DNA of 9,305 bases. Origin: Xanthobacteraceae bacterium. GTDB lineage: Bacteria; Pseudomonadota; Alphaproteobacteria; Rhizobiales; Xanthobacteraceae. Each line of letters opens with the position of its first letter. Positions within the stretch are counted from its first letter, which is position 1. Below the pieces are notes generated by a model that worked only from the letters and a program-made list of their open reading frames with translations, was not told where the DNA came from and made no database searches. Location: the NCBI GenBank assembly GCA_030040825.1, contig JASHSY010000228.1:1-9305 (forward strand). Direction: 5' to 3'. Shown here piece by piece: positions 1 through 6,813 of this stretch. The position numbers and the translations under genes are program-made.

Positions 1-726
1 CATGTTTATTTCCGTTACGGCGCCGGACAGCAGATTTTCGAAGATTTCAATTTGAGCTTCATGCCAGGCGAACGGGTCGGTCTTGTCGGCCATTCCGGCG
101 GCGGCAAATCGACGGTGTTCGCGCTTCTGCAGCGCTTTTACGACGTCCAGGATGGGCGCATTCTGATCGACGGTCAGGACATTGCCCGCGTCACGCAGGA
201 AAGCTTACGCGAATCCATCGGCATCGTGCCGCAGGATATCTCGCTGTTCCATCGCTCGGTGATGGAGAACATCCGATACGGGCGCCCCGACGCCACCGAT
301 GACGAAGTTCTGGACGCCGCGTTCGCGGCACGTTGCGATTTTATCGAGAATTTGCCGGATGGCATGCGCACGCTGGTCGGTGACCGCGGGGTACGCCTCT
401 CTGGCGGCCAGCGCCAGCGTATCGCCATTGCGCGGGCTTTTTTGAAAAACGCACCGCTGCTGTTACTCGACGAAGCAACGTCCGCACTCGACAGCGAGTC
501 CGAAGAGCTGATCCGCGAAGCGCTCGGCCGCCTGATGAACGGCCGCACGGTCATCGCCATCGCTCACCGGCTGTCGACGGTAAGGAGTTTCGATCGTGTC
601 GTGGTGCTGCAACTTGGTAAGGTTATGCAGGACGGCCCGCCCGATCAACTGATGGGCCGCGAAGGGCTCTATCGCCGGCTTGTCCAGCGCGAGATGGACC
701 GCCTCGCCAGTCAAGCAGCAGCCTAA
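1..726 (+). CDS. ABC exporter, C-terminal nucleotide-binding domain (5'-truncated by window edge)
   Basis: This is the ATPase half of an ABC exporter of the fused membrane-domain/ATPase (MsbA/ABCB-like) type. The reading frame is open from base 1, so the transmembrane half lies outside the window and 241 residues remain. Numbering from base 1, an A-loop aromatic is at residues 3-4, Walker A GHSGGGKST at 30-38, the Q-loop glutamine at 78 (VPQD), the ABC signature LSGGQ at 133-137, Walker B LLLLDE at 153-158 with the D-loop SALD after it, and the switch histidine at 189 (AHRLST). All catalytic elements are intact, so it should hydrolyse ATP to drive export across the inner membrane. The TTG at 52 is an internal codon, not a start. 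The substrate cannot be judged from this half; lipid, peptide or drug export are all possible. Confidence 0.95.
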   Translation, partial: HVYFRYGAGQQIFEDFNLSFMPGERVGLVGHSGGGKSTVFALLQRFYDVQDGRILIDGQDIARVTQESLRESIGIVPQDISLFHRSVMENIRYGRPDATDDEVLDAAFAARCDFIENLPDGMRTLVGDRGVRLSGGQRQRIAIARAFLKNAPLLLLDEATSALDSESEELIREALGRLMNGRTVIAIAHRLSTVRSFDRVVVLQLGKVMQDGPPDQLMGREGLYRRLVQREMDRLASQAAA

Positions 727-894
727 AAAATCGGCCAGGAATGTTTTTTTACCGCGCGCCCGCGCCGGGAGAGATCATTCGCCTGAACCGTCGCGGCTCG
801 ACCAATATTCTCTTTTTTCTTGCGGCCTCATTGACTTAGTCGGTGCGCATCATCGATTTGAGTGCTTTGGCATTCAGCCGGGCACAGTGCGTTC

Positions 895-2382
895 ATGTCG
901 GATGCTCTCGTTAACGAGTTTCAGCCGCGTCGCGCCGATGGCGTCATCGCACCGATCAACGAAGATTGGCTCGCTGTCATTCTCGGGTTGGCAATTTTTG
1001 TTCTCGCTCTGGCGGCACTCGTCAATTACGACCTGATCGGTTGGGTGGTAACGACGTCGGTCTGGGGCAATCTCGGCCAGTCGCTGAAAGCAACCTCCAA
1101 GGGCTATGCCTCCCTCGGCGGCGTCAATGCGCTGATTGCAACTTACGTCGCGCTTACCGTTGTTTTGAGCGCTGCCGCAGCCGTGCTCAAAAGCGACGTG
1201 AGGCGCTTCGTACTCGCCTTCACCGCGGTGTTCTGGATTGCCTATGCCAGTTGGGTGATCGGCAACTTTGCCCATTTCGCTGCAGTTACCCCGGCCGAAC
1301 AACAAAAGTTCGGCATCAGTTGGTCGCTGAAGCTGACCAACGAAGGCGGCTACATTTTCGCACTGATCGCCGGCCTGATCATCGCCAACTTCTTTCCGCG
1401 TTTCGCCGAGGCGGTAAAGGACGCGGTGCGGCCGGAGCTCTACATCAAAGTCGCCATTGTCATTCTGGGCGGAGTTTTTGCGGTGACGGCGGCGGCCAAG
1501 CTCAGCCTCGCCAGCTCGATTATGCTGCGCGGCGTCGCGGCGATCGTGGAAGCCTATCTGATCTACTGGGCGGTGGTTTATTTCGTCGCCCGTAAATGGT
1601 TCGGCTTCAGCCGCGAATGGGCGGCACCGCTCGCTTCCGGCATTTCGATCTGCGGCGTATCGGCCGCAATCGCGGTCGGCGGCGCTATCCGCGCCCGGCC
1701 GGTGGTACCGGTGCTGGTGTCATCGCTGGTCGTCATCTTCGCCGTTGTCGAGGTACTGATCCTGCCATTCGTTGCGCAAGCCTTCCTGGCACACGAACCG
1801 CTGGTCGCCGGCGCCTGGATGGGCTTAGCGGTGAAGACAGACGGTGCCGCCGTAGCCTCGGCTGGCATCACCGAGTCGCTCATCCTCGCGAAGAACGCAG
1901 CTGCAGGCATCCACTATCAGCCGGGCTGGATTCTCGGCACGGCGGCGACCATCAAGGTGTTCATCGATATTTTCATTGGCATCTGGGCGTTCGTGCTGGG
2001 CTACATCTGGACCAACTACATCAACGTCTCCCGCGAACGGGACAAGACGAAGCTTACGGAAATCTGGCAGCGCTTTCCCAAATTCATCATCGGCTTCGTA
2101 ATCACCTTCGCGGTTGGCTTTTATCTGGTACTCGGCACACCGGCGGAGGTCGCCCGGAACGTACCGGCGGCAATCGGCGAAGCCAATACCTTTCGCGTGA
2201 TCTTCTTCATCCTCACCTTCTTCTCGATCGGCGTGCTGTCGAACTTCAAGACGCTATGGCAGGAGGGCTTCGGCAAGCTTGCCGCCGTCTATCTGGTCAG
2301 CCTGTTCGGTTTCGTCGTGTGGGTCGGGCTGCTGATTTCGTGGATCTTCTTCGGCGGAATCACACCGCCGCTGGCCAGTTAA
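895..2382 (+). CDS. Putative sulfate exporter family transporter (YeiH/UPF0324, long form)
   Basis: This is a polytopic inner-membrane protein of 495 residues, rich in hydrophobic segments (about 12 by eye, the first near residues 26-45). The block SGISICGVSAAIA at 248-260 followed by a second half containing VKTDGAAVASAG (313-324) matches the YeiH/UPF0324 'putative sulfate exporter' family as I know it. The family function is mostly assigned by annotation, so the substrate is uncertain. Canonical members such as E. coli YeiH are about 350 residues; this belongs to a longer form with extra membrane segments at the N-terminus. I chose ATG 895 because the in-frame GTG at 862 adds eleven residues unlike a transporter N-terminus; neither start has a clear Shine-Dalgarno sequence. 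A 51-codon membrane-protein gene follows after 25 bp, suggesting co-expression. Confidence 0.8.
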   Translation: MSDALVNEFQPRRADGVIAPINEDWLAVILGLAIFVLALAALVNYDLIGWVVTTSVWGNLGQSLKATSKGYASLGGVNALIATYVALTVVLSAAAAVLKSDVRRFVLAFTAVFWIAYASWVIGNFAHFAAVTPAEQQKFGISWSLKLTNEGGYIFALIAGLIIANFFPRFAEAVKDAVRPELYIKVAIVILGGVFAVTAAAKLSLASSIMLRGVAAIVEAYLIYWAVVYFVARKWFGFSREWAAPLASGISICGVSAAIAVGGAIRARPVVPVLVSSLVVIFAVVEVLILPFVAQAFLAHEPLVAGAWMGLAVKTDGAAVASAGITESLILAKNAAAGIHYQPGWILGTAATIKVFIDIFIGIWAFVLGYIWTNYINVSRERDKTKLTEIWQRFPKFIIGFVITFAVGFYLVLGTPAEVARNVPAAIGEANTFRVIFFILTFFSIGVLSNFKTLWQEGFGKLAAVYLVSLFGFVVWVGLLISWIFFGGITPPLAS

Positions 2383-2395
2383 TCCAGACAATTGT

Positions 2396-2403
2396 GAGAG
2401 GAG
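2396..2403 (+). promoter_or_regulatory. Ribosome binding site of the 51-codon membrane protein gene
   Basis: GAGAGGAG lies 4 bases before the ATG at 2408. It is the best Shine-Dalgarno match among the plus-strand genes here and is a main reason for believing the short reading frame is real. Confidence 0.7.
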
Positions 2404-2407
2404 CATC

Positions 2408-2563
2408 ATGTCCCAATCGGATCTTCACGCGGAACTGCGCGGCGACCGCGGCGAGCCACTCCTGCCGATCGAGAAAAAGCTGATCGGCTGGAGTCTCAGC
2501 ATCGGCCTCGTCCTTCTGTTGGCGCTCGCCTTACTCAATCGCTTCGCGCCGGCGAGCTTCTAG
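2408..2563 (+). CDS. Small single-pass membrane protein (51 aa) downstream of the exporter
   Basis: The reading frame has 51 codons with a strong ribosome binding site. Residues 1-22 are polar and acidic/basic (MSQSDLHAELRG at the start), K23-K24 sit at the membrane edge, and residues about 25-43 form one hydrophobic helix (LIGWSLSIGLVLLLALALL), followed by a short tail NRFAPASF. The Lys pair before the helix suggests an N-in, C-out topology. It begins 25 bp after the exporter stop and is probably co-transcribed with it. I do not recognise the family. Its position and size resemble small accessory subunits of membrane complexes (KdpF or CydX are known examples of the principle), so a role in stabilising or regulating the exporter is a reasonable inference, not shown. 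Confidence 0.7.
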   Translation: MSQSDLHAELRGDRGEPLLPIEKKLIGWSLSIGLVLLLALALLNRFAPASF

Positions 2564-2568
2564 CAACT

Positions 2569-2626
2569 CGTCAACGGCTTGACGGTGCGCGCGGCAAAAG
2601 CGCAGTGTTTGCCGTATGCACCGTCA
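2569..2626 (+). promoter_or_regulatory. Competing hairpins over the hydrolase start codon
   Basis: A long stem-loop is visible: TGACGGTGC (2580-2588) pairs with GCACCGTCA (2618-2626), and inside it CGGCAAA (2592-2598) pairs with TTTGCCG (2608-2614), with a 3x3 internal loop and a 9-base terminal loop. The ATG at 2616-2618 lies in the internal loop and the first base pair of the outer stem. A smaller hairpin, CGTCAA (2569-2574) with TTGACG (2579-2584) and tetraloop CGGC, uses bases of the outer 5' arm, so the two cannot form together. No T-run follows, so it is not a standard terminator. A translational switch is possible; a simple intergenic palindrome is the alternative. Confidence 0.45.
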
Positions 2627-3887
2627 GCACATGCAAGACCCGGCCGGCGACCAAGGCCGCACAAACACATCCCACACATTTCCTACCGTCAGCCCCGAGC
2701 AGGTCGGGCTGTCCTCCGCCGGGTTGGAGCGACTGACGGCGGTGATGCAGCGTCAGGTCGACGCCAAACACGTGCCTGGCGTCTCCATGCTGATCGCGCG
2801 CGGCGGCAAACTTGCCTATCGGCGCGACGTCGGCGCCTTGCTGCCTGGCGGTCCGCCGCTCAAGGACGATGCCATTTTCCGGATTTTTTCGATGACCAAG
2901 CCGGTTGCTTCGGTCGCGCTGATGATGCTGGTCGAGGAAGGACGGCTGTTTCTCAGCGATCATCTGGCGAAATTTGTTACGGAGTTCGCTTCGCCGCAGG
3001 TCGGCGTGGAGAAGGACGGCAAGCTTGAGCTGGTGCCAGCAAATCGGGCCATCACCATTCAGGATCTTCTGCGCCATACGTCGGGCCTGGCGTATGCCTT
3101 CACCGGCAATTCGGCGGTGCAGCGTCTCTATCGGCGTTCGCAGCTTTTCGCGCCCGATCCAGCCAACTCCAGAACGCATCTTGTGCGCGACCTCAGCACA
3201 GCCGAATTCGTCGCCGAACTCGCGAAGTTGCCGTTGATCGATCAACCCGGAGCGGCCTGGAATTACAGCCATTCGACCGACGTGCTCGGCCGCGTTATCG
3301 AAGTGGTGTCTGGTCAAAGCCTTGGCGCCTTCCTGCAAGCGCGCATCCTCGGTCCACTTGGAATGAAAGACACGTCCTTTGTATTGGCTCCGGACAAATA
3401 CGAGCGCGTAGCGGAACCGTTCGATGTCGACCCCGATGTGGCCAGCAAGCCTATTGCGTTGATTGCGAAGGAGAGCCGGCAGCGCTTCGAGTCGGCTGGC
3501 GGCGGGTTGTGGTCGACCATGGACGATTACGCACGCTTCGCGCGAATGCTTTATCTCGGTGGGACGCTCGACGGCACGCGCATCATCGGTCGCAAGACGC
3601 TCGCATTCATGGTCTCGGATCATCTCGGTCCGAACGTGCGCAACGGCACCCCCTCCCTCCTCGCGCCGGGACACGGCTTCGGCCTCGGATTCTGCGTCCG
3701 ACTCGTGCCTGGAATGGCGTCGACACCCGGCACGCCTGGCGAATTCTACTGGGGTGGTCTAGCCGGGACGGTGTTCTGGATCGCACCGCAAGAAGAATTG
3801 GTCGCGATGATGATGATCCAGGCGCCGGGACAGCGCGACTATTACCGGCAACTGTTCCGCAACCTGGTCCACGCCGCACTCATCTGA
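2616..3887 (+). CDS. Serine beta-lactamase-fold hydrolase (class C-like / family VIII esterase)
   Basis: The 423-residue protein belongs to the serine hydrolases that share the class C beta-lactamase fold, including family VIII carboxylesterases and 6-aminohexanoate-dimer hydrolases. The nucleophile motif SxxK is S92-M-T-K95 (FSMTKP), the second motif is Y217-S-H (NYSHSTDVLG, in place of the YxN of true AmpC enzymes), and WGGLAGT at 379-385 fits the WxG-type third motif that replaces KTG in the esterases. HTSGLAY (154-160) and HGFGLGF (353-359) are also typical of the family. No secretion signal is evident, so a cytoplasmic esterase is more likely than a periplasmic beta-lactamase. The start is uncertain: ATG 2616 or ATG 2631, neither with a Shine-Dalgarno sequence. 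The 3' end overlaps the convergent MFS gene by 8 bp. Confidence 0.85.
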   Translation: MHRQHMQDPAGDQGRTNTSHTFPTVSPEQVGLSSAGLERLTAVMQRQVDAKHVPGVSMLIARGGKLAYRRDVGALLPGGPPLKDDAIFRIFSMTKPVASVALMMLVEEGRLFLSDHLAKFVTEFASPQVGVEKDGKLELVPANRAITIQDLLRHTSGLAYAFTGNSAVQRLYRRSQLFAPDPANSRTHLVRDLSTAEFVAELAKLPLIDQPGAAWNYSHSTDVLGRVIEVVSGQSLGAFLQARILGPLGMKDTSFVLAPDKYERVAEPFDVDPDVASKPIALIAKESRQRFESAGGGLWSTMDDYARFARMLYLGGTLDGTRIIGRKTLAFMVSDHLGPNVRNGTPSLLAPGHGFGLGFCVRLVPGMASTPGTPGEFYWGGLAGTVFWIAPQEELVAMMMIQAPGQRDYYRQLFRNLVHAALI

Positions 3888-5133
3888 GGGCGGCCGGCGC
3901 ATCCGATCCGGCAAATTTGGTGGTCGATGCCAGCACGGCGGTGGCGATCGCATAAGAACCGATGCTGACTAGGATCGGCAGCGTGTAGCTGTGGCTGATG
4001 TCAAACGCAAAGCCCGCAGCGCTCGGCCCGATCAACGTACCCACGGCAACGCTGGTATAGGCAATGCCGACCAGGCTCGACGCATTACGTCCGCCGAAAT
4101 AATCGCTCAGCACTGCCGGCGCCAGCGCGACAAAGCCGCCGTAAAATACGCCGAACACAAGGGCGAAGACGGCGAGTGGCCAAAAGCTGACTGAAAATAG
4201 CCAGATCACGAACGACAGCCCCATACCGACGAACATCAGCAAGAACGCCAGCGGCCGGCCGAGCCGGTCGGCTAGTCCGCCCAGCAAAAAGCGCCCTGCG
4301 GTGCTGCCGACGCCGATAGCGCCGACCAGGAGCACAGCGGAAGTCTGCCCGACGCCGTGCTCAGCCGCATACGGCACGAGGTGAACGAATGGAACGAACA
4401 AGCCGAACGAGCAGATAAAGCAGGCGGCGTAGAGGCCGATAAACCGCCGTGACGTAATCGCCTTGCCGACCGCAACGCCGGGCGCCGGCGCCGGCCGCTC
4501 GCCTGCACGCAATAAGTCACCCTCAGGCGCAAGGCCGCGGCCGCTAGGATCGTCCTCGATCAACAGCGACATTCCCACGCCGGCGACGAGCGCGAACAAG
4601 CCGAGGATCAGCCAGGTTTCGCGCCAACCCAGAGTCTCGATCATCAGCGACGCGAGCGGCGGAACCACCAGCGTACCGACACCGATGCCGCTGACCGCGA
4701 TGCCTGACGCGAAACCGCGCCGCCGCAGAAACCACCTTTGCACTGCGCCAACCACCGGAACGTAAGAACAGCCAATGCCGAGACCGACGCCAAGACCGTA
4801 GGCCGCGTACACTTCGGTCAGGCTGCGCGCCACGCTTGCGGCAACGAGCCCGATGCCGACCAGGATCATGCCAATGACGGCAAGCCGCCGCGAGCCAAAG
4901 CGGTCGGCCAGCGGTCCCGTCGCAACGCCGAGCCCGAAATAGAGAAAGCCGGCGAGCGAGAATACGAACGAAACCGCGCCGCGCGACGCGCCAAGATCGC
5001 GTTGCAGCGAAACCAGAAAGGCACTGAACGAATAAGCAGCGCCGAAGCCGACGAACATGACGGTAAAAGCCGCCGCGACGACGAACCACCCGTAGAAAAT
5101 ACCGGGCCTGGAGATCGAGGAACCGCTGGTCAC
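3880..5133 (-). CDS. MFS transporter, OFA/monocarboxylate-like
   Basis: This is a 417-residue major facilitator with twelve predicted membrane segments and a cytoplasmic linker rich in charge and proline around residues 192-222. The N-terminal YGWFVVAAAFTVMFVGFG (14-31) resembles the oxalate/formate antiporter and monocarboxylate carrier branch. The MFS motif A is GPLADRFGSRR at 73-83, with a second copy in the other half, GLADRLGRP at 286-294. It likely carries a small carboxylate or other organic anion across the inner membrane; the substrate is not readable. The start is GTG at 5133, chosen because AGGAAG stands 8 bases upstream. It lies on the same strand as the siderophore-interacting gene but 136 bp away, with a large dyad between them, so it probably has its own promoter. 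Confidence 0.9.
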   Translation of the reverse strand: MTSGSSISRPGIFYGWFVVAAAFTVMFVGFGAAYSFSAFLVSLQRDLGASRGAVSFVFSLAGFLYFGLGVATGPLADRFGSRRLAVIGMILVGIGLVAASVARSLTEVYAAYGLGVGLGIGCSYVPVVGAVQRWFLRRRGFASGIAVSGIGVGTLVVPPLASLMIETLGWRETWLILGLFALVAGVGMSLLIEDDPSGRGLAPEGDLLRAGERPAPAPGVAVGKAITSRRFIGLYAACFICSFGLFVPFVHLVPYAAEHGVGQTSAVLLVGAIGVGSTAGRFLLGGLADRLGRPLAFLLMFVGMGLSFVIWLFSVSFWPLAVFALVFGVFYGGFVALAPAVLSDYFGGRNASSLVGIAYTSVAVGTLIGPSAAGFAFDISHSYTLPILVSIGSYAIATAVLASTTKFAGSDAPAALR

Positions 5134-5141
5134 AATCGTCG

Positions 5142-5147
5142 CTTCCT
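5142..5147 (-). promoter_or_regulatory. Ribosome binding site supporting the GTG start of the MFS gene
   Basis: On the minus strand AGGAAG lies 8 bases before GTG 5133. No competing ATG with comparable spacing is seen nearby, so this site decides the start. Confidence 0.6.
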
Positions 5148-5207
5148 ATCGTGTCGAATACTCATGCCGCGAAGCCCAATATGGCGGTCGGACCAAACCG
5201 GTGCGAG

Positions 5208-5241
5208 CGGTAACACTACGGAGAATTCCGTAACGTCACCG
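5208..5241. promoter_or_regulatory. 34-bp interrupted dyad upstream of the MFS gene (putative operator)
   Basis: The left arm CGGTNACNNTACGGA and the right arm TCCGTANNGTNACCG are reverse complements, separated by GAAT; 12 of 15 positions in each arm pair. The core TACGGA-N4-TCCGTA (5217-5232) is perfect. The dyad sits 75 bp upstream of the MFS start in the gap after the siderophore-interacting gene. There is no T-run on either side, so an operator for a dimeric regulator fits better than a terminator. I could not place -35/-10 boxes with confidence. Confidence 0.45.
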
Positions 5242-5269
5242 GTCCGATTGCAACCCGATTTTCGCGAAA

Positions 5270-6091
5270 TCAATCGTCGTAGGTTTCGTGCACCGCGACG
5301 GCCCCCTGCTTCCAATAAGCCGCGGCCTTGACGCGATCCTTGCGCAGACCGCGCTCCTCGACGAGAAGCCGGCGCAAGGCTTTTGCGGTTGCGGCTTCGG
5401 CCGCGACCCACGTGTAACCATCGCCGCCCGGCAGCTTAAGCTGTGCGGTGGCATCCCGAAGCAGCGTCCCCGGCCCGGCACCGTCGCGATAAAGCCAATG
5501 AGTTTCGAGATTCGCGCGCGTTACGAAATTCTGCCGCTCGCCGGCATCGGCCACTTCGGCGACGATAATTGCGCGCGTGCCGGCCGGCAGTTCTTCGAGG
5601 CGGCGGCCGATCGCCGGCAGCGCCGTCTCATCGCCGACGAAGGCATACCAGTCGAAATCGTCGGGCACGATGAACGAACCACGTGGACCGCCGACACCGA
5701 GGAACTGATCGGGCCGCGCTTGAGCCGCCCAACTTGCCGCCGGGCCATCACCGTGCAGGACGAAATCGATGATGAGCGTATTGGCAGCGGCATCGTAGCG
5801 GCGGGGCGTATAATCGCGCGCCGCCGGGCGCGGCATCCCGTCCGGATAAACCGGTCCATTCGGAGTGAGCGTCGGCATAGCGGGCTTTTCCTCGCCGGGC
5901 GGCGGGAAGAACAGCTTGACGTGATCGTCGTGGGCGGCGCTGACAAATCCGGTCAGATCGTCGCCGGCGAGCGTGACACGCAGCATCTTCGGCGTCAGAG
6001 GGTGCACGTCGCGCACCTGCAACATGCGCCGTTTCACTTCATGGCGGACGCGGCGCGCAACGCGATCGGTCCTTTGTAAGCTTTGCGACAT
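5270..6091 (-). CDS. Siderophore-interacting protein (FAD/NAD(P)H ferric-siderophore reductase family)
   Basis: This 273-residue protein fits the SIP/ViuB family, cytoplasmic flavoproteins that reduce ferric siderophores with NAD(P)H so that iron is released. The FAD-binding barrel covers roughly residues 20-140, with R92-DYTPRR-98 (the RxYTxR flavin motif) and GGPRGSF (134-140). The NAD(P)H/SIP domain follows, with GDETALPAI (153-161), GYTWVAAEA (225-233) and the C-terminal AAYWKQG (257-263) characteristic of the family. The length is normal. ATG 6091 is preceded by AAAGG about 9 bases upstream. It starts 59 bp after the methyltransferase gene on the same strand, so the two probably share a transcript. 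Iron-responsive control is expected for the family, but I see no clear Fur or Irr site. Confidence 0.92.
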   Translation of the reverse strand: MSQSLQRTDRVARRVRHEVKRRMLQVRDVHPLTPKMLRVTLAGDDLTGFVSAAHDDHVKLFFPPPGEEKPAMPTLTPNGPVYPDGMPRPAARDYTPRRYDAAANTLIIDFVLHGDGPAASWAAQARPDQFLGVGGPRGSFIVPDDFDWYAFVGDETALPAIGRRLEELPAGTRAIIVAEVADAGERQNFVTRANLETHWLYRDGAGPGTLLRDATAQLKLPGGDGYTWVAAEAATAKALRRLLVEERGLRKDRVKAAAYWKQGAVAVHETYDD

Positions 6092-6150
6092 GTTAAAGAC
6101 CTTTCGGATTGAATGAATCTACCATTCCGGCCGCTGCCGGCGGCGCTTTC

Positions 6151-6813
6151 TTAAGCGGGCGGTTCTTCGCCCAACCGGATCGACAATTCGACATCGTCGC
6201 CAAACGGAACCGATAAGTAGCCGTTCGTCCCCGACCTGACGCGAGCAAGATATTCAGGGCTCGAATCGGCGTTGTCGGCGACAATCAACGCGCCGGCACG
6301 CAAGCGGGCCTCAAGCAGCGAGAGGATGGACGGATAGAGGCCTTTGGCGCCATCAAGCAAAACAAGATCGATCGTCTCCGGAAGATGCCGCGCCAGCGTC
6401 TCTAGTGCGTCGCCTTCGCGAATTTCGACGAGATCGGACAGGCCCGCGGCCACCAGGCTTTCCCGCGCCCGCTTTATCTTCGTCGGCTCGAATTCGCTGC
6501 CGATCAGACGCCCGCCGCCGTTATCACGCAGCGCCGCCGCAAGATGCAGCGTCGAAATCCCGAACGAGGTGCCGAATTCGACAATGCTGCTTGCCCGGAT
6601 CGATCGCGCCAGCATGTAAAGAAGCTTTGCCGTCGCCCGAGAAACCGGAAGCGGCTGGTCCTTCAGCCGCGCATAATACTGAAGATAGTCCTGCGGATCG
6701 GCCGCCTGGCGGGCTGAAGCAAAATCCGCGCTTCGCCGCGCTTCCGCGGCGTCGGCCTCCAGGAAAAGCCGCTCGATGATCGTGGAAACTGGGGGCTGCG
6801 TTAACGTCGTCAT
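6151..6813 (-). CDS. Class I SAM-dependent O-methyltransferase-like protein
   Basis: The protein has 220 residues, the usual size of the bacterial catechol/caffeoyl-CoA-type O-methyltransferases. The SAM-binding motif I is VEFGTSFGIST (78-88), an acidic residue for the ribose is near E107 (GSEFEPTK), and GDALE (134-138) and DLVLLDGAKGLY (149-160) follow. D154 with D180-N181 (VADNADSS) correspond to the Asp/Asp-Asn metal ligands of the divalent-cation-dependent members, so the metal site looks intact. The N-terminal 60 residues form the helical cap of this class. The acceptor is unknown; a catechol or hydroxy group is an inference from the metal site. The gene is first in a likely operon with the siderophore-interacting protein, which raises the possibility of a catecholate substrate. 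ATG 6813 has only a weak upstream AGGTTGG. Confidence 0.85.
   Translation of the reverse strand: MTTLTQPPVSTIIERLFLEADAAEARRSADFASARQAADPQDYLQYYARLKDQPLPVSRATAKLLYMLARSIRASSIVEFGTSFGISTLHLAAALRDNGGGRLIGSEFEPTKIKRARESLVAAGLSDLVEIREGDALETLARHLPETIDLVLLDGAKGLYPSILSLLEARLRAGALIVADNADSSPEYLARVRSGTNGYLSVPFGDDVELSIRLGEEPPA

Noticed and set aside
725..750. A-tract (725-730) and T-tract (744-750) after the ABC gene as a terminator
   Set aside because: The only pairing is A:T over a 13-base loop with no G+C-rich stem before the T-run, so an intrinsic terminator is not supported.
831..860. TTGACT at 831-836 as the -35 box of the exporter promoter
   Set aside because: No acceptable -10 hexamer lies 16-18 bases downstream; a single box is too weak to annotate.
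5260..5269. TTTCGCGAAA palindrome at the end of the siderophore-interacting gene
   Set aside because: It is short, abuts the stop codon and is not in a promoter position relative to either gene; chance is likely.
5288..6079. Long 263-codon plus-strand frame opposite the siderophore-interacting gene
   Set aside because: It is a typical high-GC antisense shadow; the minus-strand frame has all the conserved family motifs.
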